A stretch of DNA of 64,000 nucleotides from Ryuthela nishihirai (GCA_038380435.1 JAWZYU010000720.1:17549-81548); one strand, 5' to 3'; positions 32,262 to 44,540 are shown, counted from the first letter of the stretch. The notes: generated from the letters alone by a model not told the origin. Translations and numbers: made by a program.

Positions 32262-32612
32262 TGGTTGGGTTGTTTTACCTCTGAATGGCACTTTTTTGCA
32301 CACAATGGGCTAAAAGTACAGGTCACAAGGACCCTGAAGGCTCAGAGAAGGTTGGGGGAAGGGACCCACTGGAACAGCTGTTGGGAGACAGATGGTAGCC
32401 TCCCGTCAAGGCCATCCAGTGTGTTCTTTAATGTGCATAAGGTATGGCTCTCTCGCACATGGGGCCATTCCAAGCCCATCGGTGTCCCCTACTGACTGTG
32501 GGCAGGGTGGGAGGTTTGCAGAGATAAATCTGAATGCTGGCCCAGCTGGGTTTCGAACCTGAGAACTGCAGATTATGAGTCTGGCGCACTACCGACTGAG
32601 CTCCCCCTCCCC
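32262..32612 (-). mobile_element. SINE-A, old type, internally deleted
   Basis: CCCTTTGGTT and CCCTTTAGTTT flank it as an imperfect TSD. About 30 bp of the body (the ACGGCTTAACGTCCC region) are missing. Confidence 0.88.
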
Positions 32613-32702
32613 TTTAGTTTGGTGATCAATTACATATATATGTTATGAACAAAGATTTCCTAGAGAGGAATTGGAGCCTTAGATGACCTAGATAAGGCAA
32701 AT

Positions 32703-33180
32703 CAAACTACAGGTACTGGAGAGAAAAATGAAAACAGTTCCATGTTATATCAATAAAAAATTACATTCAGAGCTCAACAACATCTATTTTTAATGAAAAA
32801 ACAGGTCTAAAGAAAAAGATCTCAATCAAATTTATCTAAATCTCAATTTTAAACACATTTAACAGGCTACATTAAAACAGGTTTAGAGATCAGAAATCGT
32901 AATTGATTTCAGAGTAAACTGATATCTAATTTCCTAATCTGTTTTAATTAAATTTTGGGGTAAATTTTCTGCAGCCTGTTAAATATTTCAGCATTCATAA
33001 CTCTTTGAATATTGAACAAGTATTGTTTAAAATTTGAGATTTAGATAGATTTGATTGAGATCTTTAATTTAATATTGAAGCATATTTTTCATTAAAAAAC
33101 ATACTCAAAAAGTTATTTTCTATTGAGATAACATGCTTGTTTCCATTTTTCTGTCCAGTACCTGTCTTTAGTTCATCAGA
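32703..33180. repeat. Foldback repeat, about 475 bp
   Basis: Two diverged arms are inverted against each other. The left arm (32703-32890) contains ACAGGTACTGGAGAGAAAAATG, ATGAAAAAACA and GATCTCAATCAAATTTATC. The right arm (32960-33180) contains their reverse complements in mirrored order, and AACAGGCT / AGCCTGTT brackets the centre. A relative lies at 59.4-59.85 kb. Confidence 0.78.
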
Positions 33181-33643
33181 GTGACAACTGGATAATAAAT
33201 ATTTCAAGTACAACAAAAGTATTTTGAAACTTATTTTCATTCATGAAATATAAATCAATCTAACCTACTTGGCATTCAAAATAAAATGCAATTTAAATGA
33301 CTGCTATAAAATGTTTAACGTAACTGTCAAAAATGTAAATAATGCTTTAATTTTGATTATTTTCTGCCTCTATGTGGCACTTGGCACTTCTGGGATGGCA
33401 TCTATATTTTTCACCCTATTAATTACAATGATCTGGTAATATTAAGAGACAAATAAATAAAAAATAAAATTAGGGGACTAAATAGCCTATTAAATGATAC
33501 TTATTGATGCCCTGCTGGCAGGAAATTATGTATCAATTGGGCCACATACAGCCTGCCAGTTTCACACATCTGGTCTAGATCTAGAGATCTGATATCTGAC
33601 TTAGATAATATCAATAATTTAACTCTTTTACTAAATGATGTTT
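33181..33643. other. No recognisable gene
   Basis: AT-rich, no supportable feature. Confidence 0.45.
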
Positions 33644-33655
33644 CTATCTTTCATT

Positions 33656-34048
33656 GGGGCGGGGGTGGCTCAGTCGGTAGCACGCCAGGCTCGTAATCTG
33701 TAGTTCCCAGGTTCGAGTCCCAGCTGGATCAGCGTTGAGATTTATCTCCGCAAAATTTCCTCGCCCTGCCCATGGTCAGTAGGGGACACCGATGGGCTTG
33801 GAAAGGCCGCCGTCCGTCGGATGGGACGTTAAGCCGTGGCCCCGTGTGTGGGAGAGCCATACCCTGTGCACTTTAAAGAACACGCTGGATGGCCTTGATG
33901 GGAGGCAACCATCTGTCTCCCAACAGCTTGTTCCAGTGGGTCCCCTCCCCAACCTTCTCTGAGCCTTCGGGGTCCATGTGACCTGGCCATTTAGCCCATG
34001 GTGTGCAAAAAAGTGCCGCTCAGAGGTAAAACAACCCAACCCAACAAC
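33656..34048 (+). mobile_element. SINE-A, full length, with TSD
   Basis: TSD CTATCTTTCATT at 33644-33655 and 34049-34060. Confidence 0.95.
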
Positions 34049-34060
34049 CTATCTTTCATT

Positions 34061-34884
34061 AGAGCTATTGATAGGGATAGTACGGTGTATGCTCAGAAAA
34101 TGGTAGTAAATACAGAGAAAAACTTTGTGATGATAATTGGTCAGATAGAATGTGCTCTTCATCAGCTTTCTCAGTTTAATATCTTAAGAGTTGTGTTCCA
34201 TGATTAGCAATTAAAATTTTAAAACTCCGATATTTTACACAATACTAAAATTATTACACTTTGTGCGTAAGATGTAAATGTGTGTGCATTTTGATTTGAA
34301 TAGCTTAGTTTTATATCTATATTAAAATACCTATAAAACATTTATCCAAAAGTTAATTATATCATTTAAATTTTATTCCTTAGAGAACTAAGGAATGGCT
34401 TTGAGACAGTGAGCTCTGGACTGCAGGCAGAAAAGATAAGAATTTCTAAAGGGGAAAACAAAGCTGATTATTTGTGATCAGTTATTATTTATTCAAAGAT
34501 ATAAAAAATAATTCTTGGCAATTTCTTTATATAGTTATATATTAAATATTCCCATAATTTTTGTAAAAAATGTTTTGCAGAGGTCTTTCTAATTATAGGG
34601 GCCCCCATGATGCGAAGGTTGCAGAGCCTGCAAAAGCATGCTTCTGGCATTGCTGCTAGAATTTTTACGAAAAGTGGAAACACAGGAGTCCTTGTGGACA
34701 AGTGGCTAGCATAAACATTGTCTAATTTCTGCAGTGTATGGAAAGAAAAATTTCTCATGGGGAGAGAAAGTTCTTGTGTGCAGGACTGTTATTTACAACC
34801 TTTTGTGCATGGAGAATGGCAGATGTATGCAGGCACATCTAGGCATCTTCGCAGCTGCACCACTTACGAGGAATGTTGCTTAGC
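34061..34884. other. Low-copy stretch, nothing recognised
   Basis: 34600-34880 is less AT-rich than its surroundings, but neither strand shows a frame with a known domain or paired splice sites. Confidence 0.4.
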
Positions 34885-35050
34885 ATACTTGGTTACAGAT
34901 CAAAAGATCCAAGTTTGAGCCTCAGATAAGGTATAGCTGTTTATTTGTGTTATCTTTCTGCTGAGTATCATCTATCCAACAGACCTTGTCTATGACATTC
35001 ATACTGACAGCCTCCTGTCATACCACTGCAGCAAGCAATTGCTTGAGAGA
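34885..35050 (+). mobile_element. SINE-B, old and diverged
   Basis: The head from CTTGGTTACAGATC, a decayed box B (AGTTTGAGCC) and the body to CAAGCAATTGCTTGAG are recognisable. Confidence 0.75.
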
Positions 35051-35064
35051 ATTTTTTTATAAAT

Positions 35065-35236
35065 AAATAAAAATAAATACCCCCTCAAGCAGCTGCTTGC
35101 CACAGAGGTCTGACAGGAGTCTGTCAGTTTATATGCCATAGTAGAAGGTCTGAGATGATGGCAGGACCACTGCAGAAAAACGACAACATACATCCATGCC
35201 TTACCTGGGGCTCGAACCCAGGTCCCTTAGATCAGT
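35065..35236 (-). mobile_element. SINE-B, inverted next to an older copy
   Basis: The minus-sense body and box B (GGTTCGAGCCC) are well conserved. It is truncated in the head near CTGATCTAAGGGACC. It lies tail to tail with the diverged copy at 34885-35050. Confidence 0.9.
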
Positions 35237-35306
35237 TTCATATACATAAAAAAATAAAGGCCATTTTTGGTCCTCTTTAAAATTTGCTATGGTAATGATG
35301 CTTGGG

Positions 35307-35699
35307 TTTTGGATTGTTTTACCTCTGAGCAGCACTTTTTTTGGATACAAGGAGCTAAATAGCCAGGTCGCAAGGACCCTGAAGGCTCAGGGAAGGGTGG
35401 AGAAGGGGACCCACAGGACATCACAGTTGGGAGACAGATGGTAGCCTCCTGTCAAGGCCACCTAGTGTGTTCTTTGATATGCACAGGGTATGGCCCTCCC
35501 ATACATGGGGCCATGTCTTATCAACCCATCCGATAGACAGTAGACAGTAGGTGGCCTTTCCAAGCCTATCAGTGTTCCCTACTGACATTTGACAGGGTGA
35601 GGAGTTTTGTGGAGATAAATCTCAACACTGACCCAGCTGGGACTCAAACCTGGGAACTGCAGATTACGAGCCTGGCACACTACCGACTCAGCCACCCCA
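35307..35699 (-). mobile_element. SINE-A, full length, diverged, with TSD
   Basis: TSD AATGATGCTTGGG at 35294-35306 and 35700-35712. Many substitutions, but the exact TSD shows that it is one insertion. It is the last SINE-A before an 8.4-kb gap in the family. Confidence 0.94.
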
Positions 35700-35870
35700 A
35701 ATGATGCTTGGGCCTTTTGTAAACAAGATAGCAACTCCCAGTTTAAATCTTAAAAAATTCCTTACTTCTCAAAAATTAAGATGAATGACTTGATATGAAT
35801 TATTTTTTAAAATTTGAGTGCATATTATATAAGCTACTAATACTAGAAAACTTAAGGGTGGAAATGTGGT

Positions 35871-35960
35871 ATTAGATACACAGGCATCACATAGTGTGCT
35901 TGTGTATCTAATATGTGTCTAGCCCCCCCCCCCCCCAAAAAAAAAAAAAAATTTTTTTGT
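35871..35960. repeat. Perfect hairpin, then C-run/A-run/T-run
   Basis: TATTAGATACACA and TGTGTATCTAATA pair around a short loop (about 35871-35912). A run of C's, then A's, then T's follows at 35922-35960. Confidence 0.8.
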
Positions 35961-36045
35961 CTCGTCTTAAGAATTAGGTGACTTGGCAGTGTGTAATACA
36001 AGTTAAAACTAGTGTCAATGCACAACTGAAAATTTAAATATGTCA

Positions 36046-37510
36046 CTTAATAAGTATTGGCAAGAGTGACAAAAAAAGAAAACTGAATGTTTTCAAAAGT
36101 ATGAAATTTTTTTTTTCACTCTTTGAATGTTACAAATGTTATATTGTTCAGGTCAACCTACAGTGCCACCTCACTGTATGAGCAATGAAATTTACATCTT
36201 TTTATCCTGTTTGAAAATCATTCAAGGATGAAATTGTTTTAGATTTGTATTGCCTGTTGCTAAATGTTTCATTTCTCACTACAATTACAAGGTGGTAGAA
36301 AAAAAATAAATACCCCCTCAAGCAGCTGCTTGCCACAGAGGTCTAACAGGAGCCTGTCAGTTTATATGCCACAGTAGAAGATCTGAGAGGATGGCAGGAC
36401 CTCAGCAGAAAAATGACACAGACATCCATTATATTATTAAAAAAATAAAGTAATACTTATTGGTATTATCTCTTATAGGTCTATATCAATTTCATAGTAA
36501 TACTTATAGGCTGCTTAAGAATTATGTACCATGAGAAATGTATGTAAACTGTATGATTACATCTTGTTTCATGAAACAGAAAATGCTGATTCATTGCAAA
36601 ATATTTTATGCATGATATGAAAAACACAATATTGCATGATATGTAACATTCCCTTAATCACATTTGCATTTATTAATATTTATATATACAGTAGCATTAG
36701 AAATAAATTTTGGTGGAAAAATTATCTCAGAAGATGCAAAGTACACAATGGTTACACACATGGTGAAAAGTATAAATATATCAAAATGTAGAAGCACTGA
36801 AGGCTCAGTTTACCTTATCATCATTATTAAGTGATTTGTTGTAAAACAAGGGAAAAACAAGAATCGCATTGTCATAAAACATGTAAATGGCAGACATATG
36901 TTGACTGTCATACATATTCAAAATAACCAAACAGAACAGGAAATGTTAATAAGGATTGGCAAGAGAATGATAAGAAAAAGAGCACTATGTGAATGCTTTC
37001 AAAAGCATTAAATTTTTTTGGCACCCTTTGAATGTTACAAATGTTTTCATATTGTTCAAGTCAACCTATAGTACTAACTCAAATGAATTACCTTCGATTT
37101 ATTTTTCTTTTATCCTTTGATATACAGCTATGAAATACACTTTAAATTAGCAATAGACTATGCTCATTATTTAACAAAGAATAAAAGGTACTTATGTATT
37201 ATACAGATATCGAGAGTACGAAATTTTACCATTGCCTTTTTCATTCCTATTCAGTTATTTTACCAATCTCAGGGTAGTATCCTCACTCTGAAAGGCATTC
37301 TTTTTTCATCGCAGAATGATTTTTGAACAGGATAAAAAATATATATAAATTTCATTGCTCATACAGTGAGGTGGCACTGTAGGTTGACGTGAACAATATG
37401 AAAACATTTGTAACATTCAGAGTGAAAAAAATTTAATGCTTTTGAAAACATTCATAGTTTCCTTTTTCTTGTCACTCTCTTGCCAATCCTTATAAGCATT
37501 TCCAAAAGAA
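36046..37510. repeat. Unclassified repeat, three copies in two orientations
   Basis: A segment of about 190 bp occurs forward at 36046-36240 and 36945-37110 and inverted at 37325-37500. In order it holds ATTGGCAAGAGTGAC, TTTGAATGTTACAAATG, AGGTCAACCTACAGTGCC and ACCTCACTGTATGAGC. The first and third copies face each other and so form large inverted repeats about 1.2 kb apart. No coding sequence or TSD was identified. Confidence 0.78.
36296..36425 (-). mobile_element. SINE-B, 5'-truncated (headless)
   Basis: Minus-sense body and TATTTATTTTT tail. It stops before box B. Confidence 0.88.
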
Positions 37511-38735
37511 CTTGCTAATTATGTTGTATTCCTGTTCTTTTGGTTATTTTGCACTTTGTTAATATTTATATAGGTTATTGATTATTATCCTTGATGATAA
37601 ACAATCCATATTAGTTGTATATAATAATATTTATATGTTCTAATGGTGAAGATACAAAATTTTACACATTAATGACTTGATTGCTGGTCGATGTGTGACA
37701 AATACAGTAACAAAAAAAGGGGGGTGGGGGGGGGGCAAGAAACACAATTTTTCCAACTCAATGTAAAACAACAGCCAACAAACTTCCAATGCAATATAAC
37801 ATTTCCCCTTACGTTTTGAGAGCTTTGAAATTATCTTGAAAAATGCATAAAATATATATAAGTTTAATAATTTTTTGCCACTATTACCCTTACTAATATT
37901 CTGAAAGGGAGGGGGGGGGGGGCAGCAGTCTCCCTGCTAGATCTGGCCTTGGCAGTAACAAGCTATAGATTCTTGCAAAGAAGACTGCAGGTAATCCAAG
38001 CACAATACCTTAGTATTTGGAGAACAGGAACAATCAAGTGATTGCATATAGAATCGCAGATACGAATATCCAATAGATCCAAAAATACTATGTTGGGTGC
38101 AAATGAATGGATGGTGATTGTAATATTGCTGACAAGTTGGAGACTAACATATTTTTTTTCAATAGCAAAGGACTTTCAGAAGCCACTGTACTAGTTTCAT
38201 CAGTCACACTAAATTAAAGCAATAATATACTGGAGTATATTATCACATATGTCGTTTGTTATGCTGATGATAGACCAATACGAGTTTTGAAAGAATATGC
38301 TTGGTACTGTATAGGGCCACATCTAAGGGGAATGCTAAGCCTCTACTTTAAGAATGTTAATAACTAGAAAGAGGTGAAAATTTTAAACATATATATGTTT
38401 TGTACGATTGTTTTTAACAGACCATTAAAAGGGGAAAATTTTACACCAGAACAATGTTCTGGTCTGTTCCGGTTCAATCCAGTTCCGCTAATTTTTTTCC
38501 TCTTGATCTTGCATTAGTACCACGTAAACCCAGATTCAAATCAAAAAAGCGGATTGGTGAATTTTCCCTCCATACTTGCCTAATTGTGATTACTTTTTTT
38601 TACTAATAATTTAACTTTTAAATCGGAACAATCGGCGGTATTAATAGTTTACATCATAATGAGTTAAATATAGTTGGAAACAATTCCACACTTTACAATA
38701 CTAAAATTAACTATTTAGATTATCTTTGCACTTAC
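37511..38735. other. Start of the PRODH first intron; no exon recognised
   Basis: This continues minus-strand from the splice donor at 38735-38734 of the proline dehydrogenase exon. It is AT-rich with G-runs at 37722-37737 and 37909-37922. I found no second PRODH exon on the minus strand anywhere to the left, but short exons could be missed by eye. Confidence 0.5.
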
Positions 38736-39065
38736 TTTCTGATTATTTTCCACTAGATAATCAAACGTTGTCAACTTTAGAACCATAACAGCCCGAACTA
38801 TTTCCCACGTGGTTTTGCTCTTGTAAGCGTCTTTCGTATTCTCAAAAGTAAGATCAAGTGGATCACGTTGAGGTTGTTCTGTGTCTTTCTGAGGAGCATC
38901 GACGGTTGTTTCCGGTGTAACAACAGATGCAGACGTCGATTTCCATCGTAAAGTGGCAAAAGGAGTTATAACGCGATTAGAAACAACCGTTGTTGAAAAA
39001 TGTCCATATTTTATCAACTGCTTGCTATTCTTTGACACAGCAACCAACGCACTAACAGCGGCCAT
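38736..39065 (-). CDS. PRODH: Proline dehydrogenase, mitochondrial: first coding exon
   Basis: Proline dehydrogenase is a mitochondrial FAD enzyme that oxidises L-proline to pyrroline-5-carboxylate and passes electrons to the respiratory chain. This exon encodes 110 codons ending in phase 0. Residues 1-55 are rich in S, T, K, R and A and poor in acids, as in a mitochondrial targeting peptide. After an acidic and polar linker comes the family's N-terminal segment, with DPLDLTFENTKDAYKSKTTW near residues 68-87 and a helix ending LVENNQK. The ATG at 39065 is chosen for its strong context (GAAATGG). The frame continues upstream, but only through non-ATG codons. The exon ends in a consensus donor, AAA|GTAAGT, at 38736/38735. 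The catalytic barrel must lie in later exons to the left, none of which I could find here. The family call rests on my recollection of the PRODH N-terminus. Confidence 0.8.
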
Positions 39066-39149
39066 TTCAAGACGGTACAATAAAGGATGTGCGAACACGT
39101 CGCAACACACGCTACTTCGGGATTAAAAAAAGGCGTAATGCTTTGATCC

Positions 39150-39195
39150 TTTTTGTGGGTGTGGCAAACACGTGACATATCACAAACCAATGAGG
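39150..39195 (-). promoter_or_regulatory. Probable PRODH promoter-proximal elements
   Basis: 85-125 bp upstream of the PRODH ATG are a CACCC-type box (GCCACACCC on the minus strand, 39157-39165), an E-box CACGTG (39169-39174) and an inverted CCAAT box (CCAAT on plus, 39187-39191). No TATA box stands out. Function is inferred from position and motif only. Confidence 0.5.
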
Positions 39196-39734
39196 TTTAA
39201 AGGTAGGCGTTACCCATGGAGCAATGAATAAGTTACATGTGTTATCCAAAACTTATCAAACATAACGATGTGAACGTTAATTCAAATAATCTCAATGCAT
39301 AGCAAATTTGGTTAATGGTATTTACACTGTATTACTATTAACAAATTACGATGTATTTATATATCATGCACGGAAAAATTATGTGAATTTTTGCGAAAAT
39401 ATGAAATTAAGAGTTTGTGAATTAACTCTATTATATAAACTGCCCTCTTGCACGCTCTTAACAGTGTTAAGATTAACATATTTAATTCTCTTTTATACCA
39501 TTTGATGTGAATTATTTTCTGAGTACAATTATATGTTTAAAATAATGCTTTTTGTTCCCATTTTCTACACTAATTAACTGCAAGTGTGCACCCGTGAATT
39601 TTGGCTGGAGGGGGCAAGTTTTTCTAAATTATCTCACCCAACCCTAAATATTAAATGCTTAAATACCTTGAATTTTTCCTTATATTCCCTACTGAAATGG
39701 GGATGCATCTTATACATTTGTCGGCGTATTATAT
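39196..39734. other. Upstream flank of PRODH; nothing recognised
   Basis: AT-rich and free of SINEs. No other exon signal. Confidence 0.5.
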
Positions 39735-39930
39735 ATGCTCCATGGCCGAGTGGTTAGCATGCATGGCTATTGATCTAAGGGATCTGGGTTCGAGTCCGGG
39801 TAAGACATGGATGTGTGTTATTTTTCTGCTGGGATTCCGCCATCCCCACAGACCTGCTATGGCATATTAAACTGATAGGCTCCTGTCAGACCTCTGTGGC
39901 AAACAGCTGCTTGAGGGGTATTTATTTTAT
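39735..39930 (+). mobile_element. SINE-B, full length, diverged
   Basis: Box A (TGGCCGAGTGG) is intact. Box B is intact in its core (GGTTCGAGTCC), with a one-base deletion after it. The body and TATTTATTTTATTTTT tail are present. Confidence 0.9.
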
Positions 39931-40403
39931 TTTTATAAAATACGGTATTTTTCTTTTCCGTTTTCATTTAAACTTTTAGGGGCTAACGGCTAGCAGACCC
40001 CCCTCCGGGATGCATCTCTGCTTGCCTGTAGACTAATTTTTCCATCCAATATATGTTGCGTAATCAAAATATTGCACTAGGGACAATAGCTAGTATTTGT
40101 TGATAAGCCAAAAATTTTAGTTTAATATTTACAGATTATAAAGCTGAAATATTAGACAGCAGACGCCGCTGTTACACTTGTCCTGAATACCGTTTCAAGA
40201 TCGATGAAAATTAAGTATCCATGCATAATCGTTTAAAATTAGATTTCTAGGCAGCTTGTCGTGGCGGTTTATTGCAAAGGCGGATGAGGCGTGTCTGTGC
40301 CTCAACACTTGTGGGCGGGAGTCGAGATAATGAAACTTCTGAATACCAAGATATTTTTTACACTTTATTCAGTAAGATATTTCATAAGCGGTATAATTTA
40401 CTT

Positions 40404-40606
40404 GCCGTCCCATGGCCGAGTGGTTAGCACGCTTGGCTACTGATTTAAGGGACCTGGGTTCGAGCCCCGGGTAAGGCATGGATGTATGTGTTGTTTTTCT
40501 GCTGAGGTCCTGCCATCCTCTCAGACCTACTCTGACATATAAACTGACAGGCTCCTGTCAGACCTCTGTGGCAAGCAGCTGCTTGAGGGGGTATTTATTT
40601 TTATTT
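40404..40606 (+). mobile_element. SINE-B, full length, with TSD
   Basis: TSD ATAATTTACTT (40393-40403) and ATAATCTACTT (40607-40617). This is a good reference copy of the family. Confidence 0.94.
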
Positions 40607-40619
40607 ATAATCTACTTAC

Positions 40620-41084
40620 GTATACATATCGTGTGTATACTTAAGTTAATTAATATCAAATATATTGTGAGTTTTGTTACATGCACTTAGAGAGAGAAGA
40701 TATTTATTTTTATTTTTCAGTATGTGCCAGTTTATACAATATCATCCATATTAAATTTTCTATTTATTTGGCGCGTTTTCAGAAAAACGAGCTAATGTTT
40801 TCCCTCTGCCGTCGATCTGTAGTCATCCACCATTTTTGATTTTAGCGATATATTAAAAATTATTGTTAGGTTGGATAGATACTGAGAAAACGCTTTTTTT
40901 TTGCGTTTTAAGAAAAAATTCTTTTTTAGAGATAAATCGAAAATTCTTTTCAGGTTGGATAGGTATTGATGGACTATTATGATTCACACTTTTAGATCTT
41001 TCAAAAGATTTAACTGCGCCCTCCGACGGCGAATTTTTTTTAATTTTACAAAAGTTCAAATGAATATTGCAAGCGATCTATTTG
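40620..41084. other. No recognisable gene; short direct repeat
   Basis: AGGTTGGATAGRTACTGA-like sequence occurs twice, about 86 bp apart (near 40867 and 40952), beside an inverted AAAACGC / GCGTTTT pair. Confidence 0.5.
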
Positions 41085-41607
41085 GGCTAGAATTCATTTT
41101 GGTAAAAATAGAGCAATGGAATTGATAGTGGATGATTTTAACAATTACTTTGCTAGTGTTTACAGATCATTAGCAATTTAAAGCTAATAATGCAGTGGGC
41201 TATGATATAATGAAAACTTCACATTTAAAAAGCAATGTAGATGGTTTTTCTGAGATCCTGCAACGCTTGATTAGTTTGAGTTTGAAAATTAGCTTTATCC
41301 TAACACACTCAAAACTGCAATTGTGCGTCCTATATTTAAAAAGTGGTCAGGAAATATATATATAGTAATTATACTCTCGTCATGATTTTATCAGTTATTG
41401 AAAAAGCTTTAGAAAATATATATATATAAGTAAGTTAATAATTTTTTTAGATAAATGCAAAATAATTACAGATAAGGCAGTATGAGTTTAGGAAGAACAG
41501 AGCAATAATTGATTTATTAGAGAATTTTTCACAATACATTAAAACAGCCCTCAATTCTGGATAAAGGTTTGTGCTATATTTATGTATTTGAATAAAGCAT
41601 TTGATAT

Positions 41608-42402
41608 GCCTACGTAATGAGAATGCCCGCCAATTCCCACGATTCTCCGTGTTAGCAAGGTCGCACATGAGGGCAGCACCATTCCGCGGTAAGCTAACCT
41701 AAGCTAATGGTAAGTATATAAAGATCTGATCGAAATCATATGGTAAAGAATCTGACAGATTGCGAATCAAGTACAATAAAGCAGAATCTTTCTCAGAGAT
41801 ACAAGCGGGAATAATGAATCCTTAAATACTAGACGAATGCTGCTGAAAATCGAGATTTAAATAGATAAAATTATAATATTGAATTTATAGTAAGATTCCC
41901 ATTCACAAAACACAGAAATTCTCTAATATTTTGTTAGGGCAGTGTAACTCAGTTCCATATATTGTAAACGTTTCTGCGATTCCAAAATATTATTTATTCA
42001 AAAGTTATCTCAGATTTTTTTTCCAATTACTCATGTCATCATTACGTTGCCGACATATTGATGCAGCCACGTGTCTTGCAGATCCAGTTTGGAATAGATT
42101 CGATAGAAACTGAGTTTCGCTTCTGCAAAACATCACACAATACTGCATCATCGTTCAGACATCTACTTACAAACAGCAGAAAGTAGACAGAATAGTTAAT
42201 AATTACTTACGAACAAATCCGTATCAGAATCCAATTTTGAAGCAAGCGGTAAACAGCGTAATAACCTATACTGCTAAGAAGCAAGTCACAAGCAAAACAG
42301 CGGATCGCCAGCGCCAAATAGTACGGCCAAGTGGACGAAAATGTAACTAGTGCTGCTGCCGCTTCATGTCTTGAAATCGGCAGGCATTCCCATTCCGTAG
42401 GC
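41608..42402. mobile_element. TIR element inserted in the LINE, about 795 bp
   Basis: The ends are inverted with a few mismatches over about 30 bp: GCCTACGTAATGAGAATGCC on the left, GCCTACGGAATGGGAATGCC on the minus strand at the right. It interrupts the LINE just after the AFD residues of the RT. No transposase and no clean TSD were found, and the superfamily is unknown. Confidence 0.75.
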
Positions 42403-43228
42403 AACGGGTTAACTATGACGTATTGTTAAAAAAGTTATCAGTGGTGGGAATTCGAGTTTCACTGAATAAATGGTTCAAAAATTAGTTGTCTAATAGGACT
42501 GAAAATTGTGAGAGATCAAATTTTAAATCAAGTGTACCACAGAGTTCCGTTTTGGGACCACTTTCATTTCCTCTATTTTAATCCTGCAATTTATATAAAT
42601 GATTTAGCAGAAATAAATTTTCAGGGTAATTGTTTATGTTTGCTGACGATACCGTTCTGCTGAACGCAGGTATGCAGGTAGAAGAGGTAGTTAGATGTGC
42701 ACAAAACGACTACAATATAGCAAATTCTTGGTTTCAGAAAAACAAACTCTTTTTAAATGAAGAAAAAAGAAATATATGATCATTCAGAGTAGGCACAAGT
42801 TAAATAACATGCATTAAAACACATAACTTAGCTGTCAATATAAATTAGACATTTACCAAAATGCATGTCCCTGCACAATTGTGGAAGAGATTAAAAAAAA
42901 TTCAATATTTGGGGATATTGACCAAGATTTTAAATGGAAATCGCACATAAAATATACTTGTGATAAACTCAAGTATGCATCTTACAAAGTGTTGAAGTTG
43001 AATACTCTTATCCCATTGGATATCATAAAAATGATATTGTTACAACAGATGAACGTGCTAAAATGGACTAATGAACGTACTAACAATGGACTTATGGTAG
43101 ATGTGTCATGAACCGTCACGTATGCTTCAGCGTGACAATTACGTTATCAACTGATTAGAACGAAGACGCTTTGAATAATAAAAAGTGTGGAGGAAAAACG
43201 AAAAATATAGTGGAGTAGTAAAGAAAGA

Positions 43229-44540
43229 TTGGATTATAATAATAATAATAATCTTTATTTTATTCCGCCAGTCAATACAATATACATTTACATAGCATAA
43301 TTATCTAATAACAATTAATATATACATGAAAAAATTGAGAAGTGAAATAGCTGAGAAATATCAATTGCATCAGAAAAAGTAAATAACAATCATATTAAAT
43401 ATTGGTGTTTAATAGGAAAGGCGAAACAAAAAAGGAGAGCATAGTAAGCTGACGCTTATTTTTAGTTAATGCTCCCTATTTCCTTTAAAGTTCAATTATG
43501 ACAACAGTAAAGTATACAATAATTCAATAGTATAAAAGGTCAAATGGTTATGAGACATATTACACTGATACATAGAAGGTTTCATTGCTTTGTAAGTAGA
43601 AACGTTCTACATTTAATTTTAAATAATTTTAAAGATTTTGCATTTTTAACATCATCAGGAAATTCAGACCAAATTTTTATTGCATTGTATTTGATAGATC
43701 TCTGCCCAATTGACAATCGACACAAAGGTATACTCAGATCCTCTTTATGACGTGTTTCATAATTATGAAAATTCGAAAGACTCTGAAAATAGTCTTTAAA
43801 TCTATCCAATTTAATCAATCTCATTGTAATCGAATACACAAAGTTTCCTGATATCAGTTTGTAATTATTATAGACATTAAGAATTTTAACCTCAGAAAAT
43901 AAATGTGCCACGGGATCATAATATCTTTTACCAACAATATATCTAACAATTCTTTTCTGAAGACGATATACAGCATTCAGATTATAGTCAAAAGTATTAC
44001 CCCAGACTAAGATTCCATATGATATATAAGAATAAATGAAAGAGTAGTATAAATTTGATTGATAATAAATAAATTTAATAATAATATATAAATAATAATA
44101 ATATATAATATAATAATAATATGATAATAATAATTAAATAAATTTGATTATAATAGATTGGATTGTTTTACCTCTGAGCGGCACTTTTTTGCACACCATG
44201 GGCTAAATGGCCAGGTCACATGGACCCCGAAGGCTCAGAGAAGGTTGGGGGAGGGGACCCACTGGAACAGATGTTGGGAGACAGATGGTAGCCTCCCGTC
44301 AAGGCCATCCAGCGTGTTCTTTAACGTGCACAGGGTATGGCTCTCCCGCACACGGGGCTACGGCTTAACGTCCCATCCGACGGACGGCGGCCTTTCCAAG
44401 CCCATCGGTGTCCCCTACTGACCGTGGGCAGGGCGGGGAATTTTTGTGGAGATAAATCTCAACGACGATCCAGCTGGGACTCGAACCTGGGAACTACAGA
44501 TTACGAGCCTGCGCGCTACCGACTGAGCCACCCCCGCCCC
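43229..44540 (-). mobile_element. SINE-A in the solo LTR, split by a LINE
   Basis: TSD AGTAAAGAAAGA at 43217-43228 and 44541-44552, taken from the LTR. The SINE itself is 43229-43235 plus about 44165-44540. The last seven bases of its tail are separated from the rest by the nested LINE. Confidence 0.92.
43236..44154 (-). pseudogene. 5'-truncated LINE nested in the SINE-A tail
   Basis: TSD AGATTGGATT at 43226-43235 and 44155-44164. On the minus strand an open region from about 44060 to 43585 encodes the post-RT C-terminal part of a non-LTR retrotransposon: SYGILVWGN, then RLQKRIVRYIVGKRYYDP, a TRHKEDLSIPL block, and a terminal FKIKCRTFLL. The 3' end is AATAAAATAAAG followed by (ATT)n. The 5' junction lies in about 100 bp of TAA/ATA microsatellite. 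This copy is only lightly decayed and so is younger than its host LINE. Confidence 0.88.

Noticed and set aside
35922..35960. C-run plus A-run as the head of a SINE-A, as at 1223-1253
   Set aside because: No SINE-A body or box sequence is adjacent. It is a simple low-complexity run.
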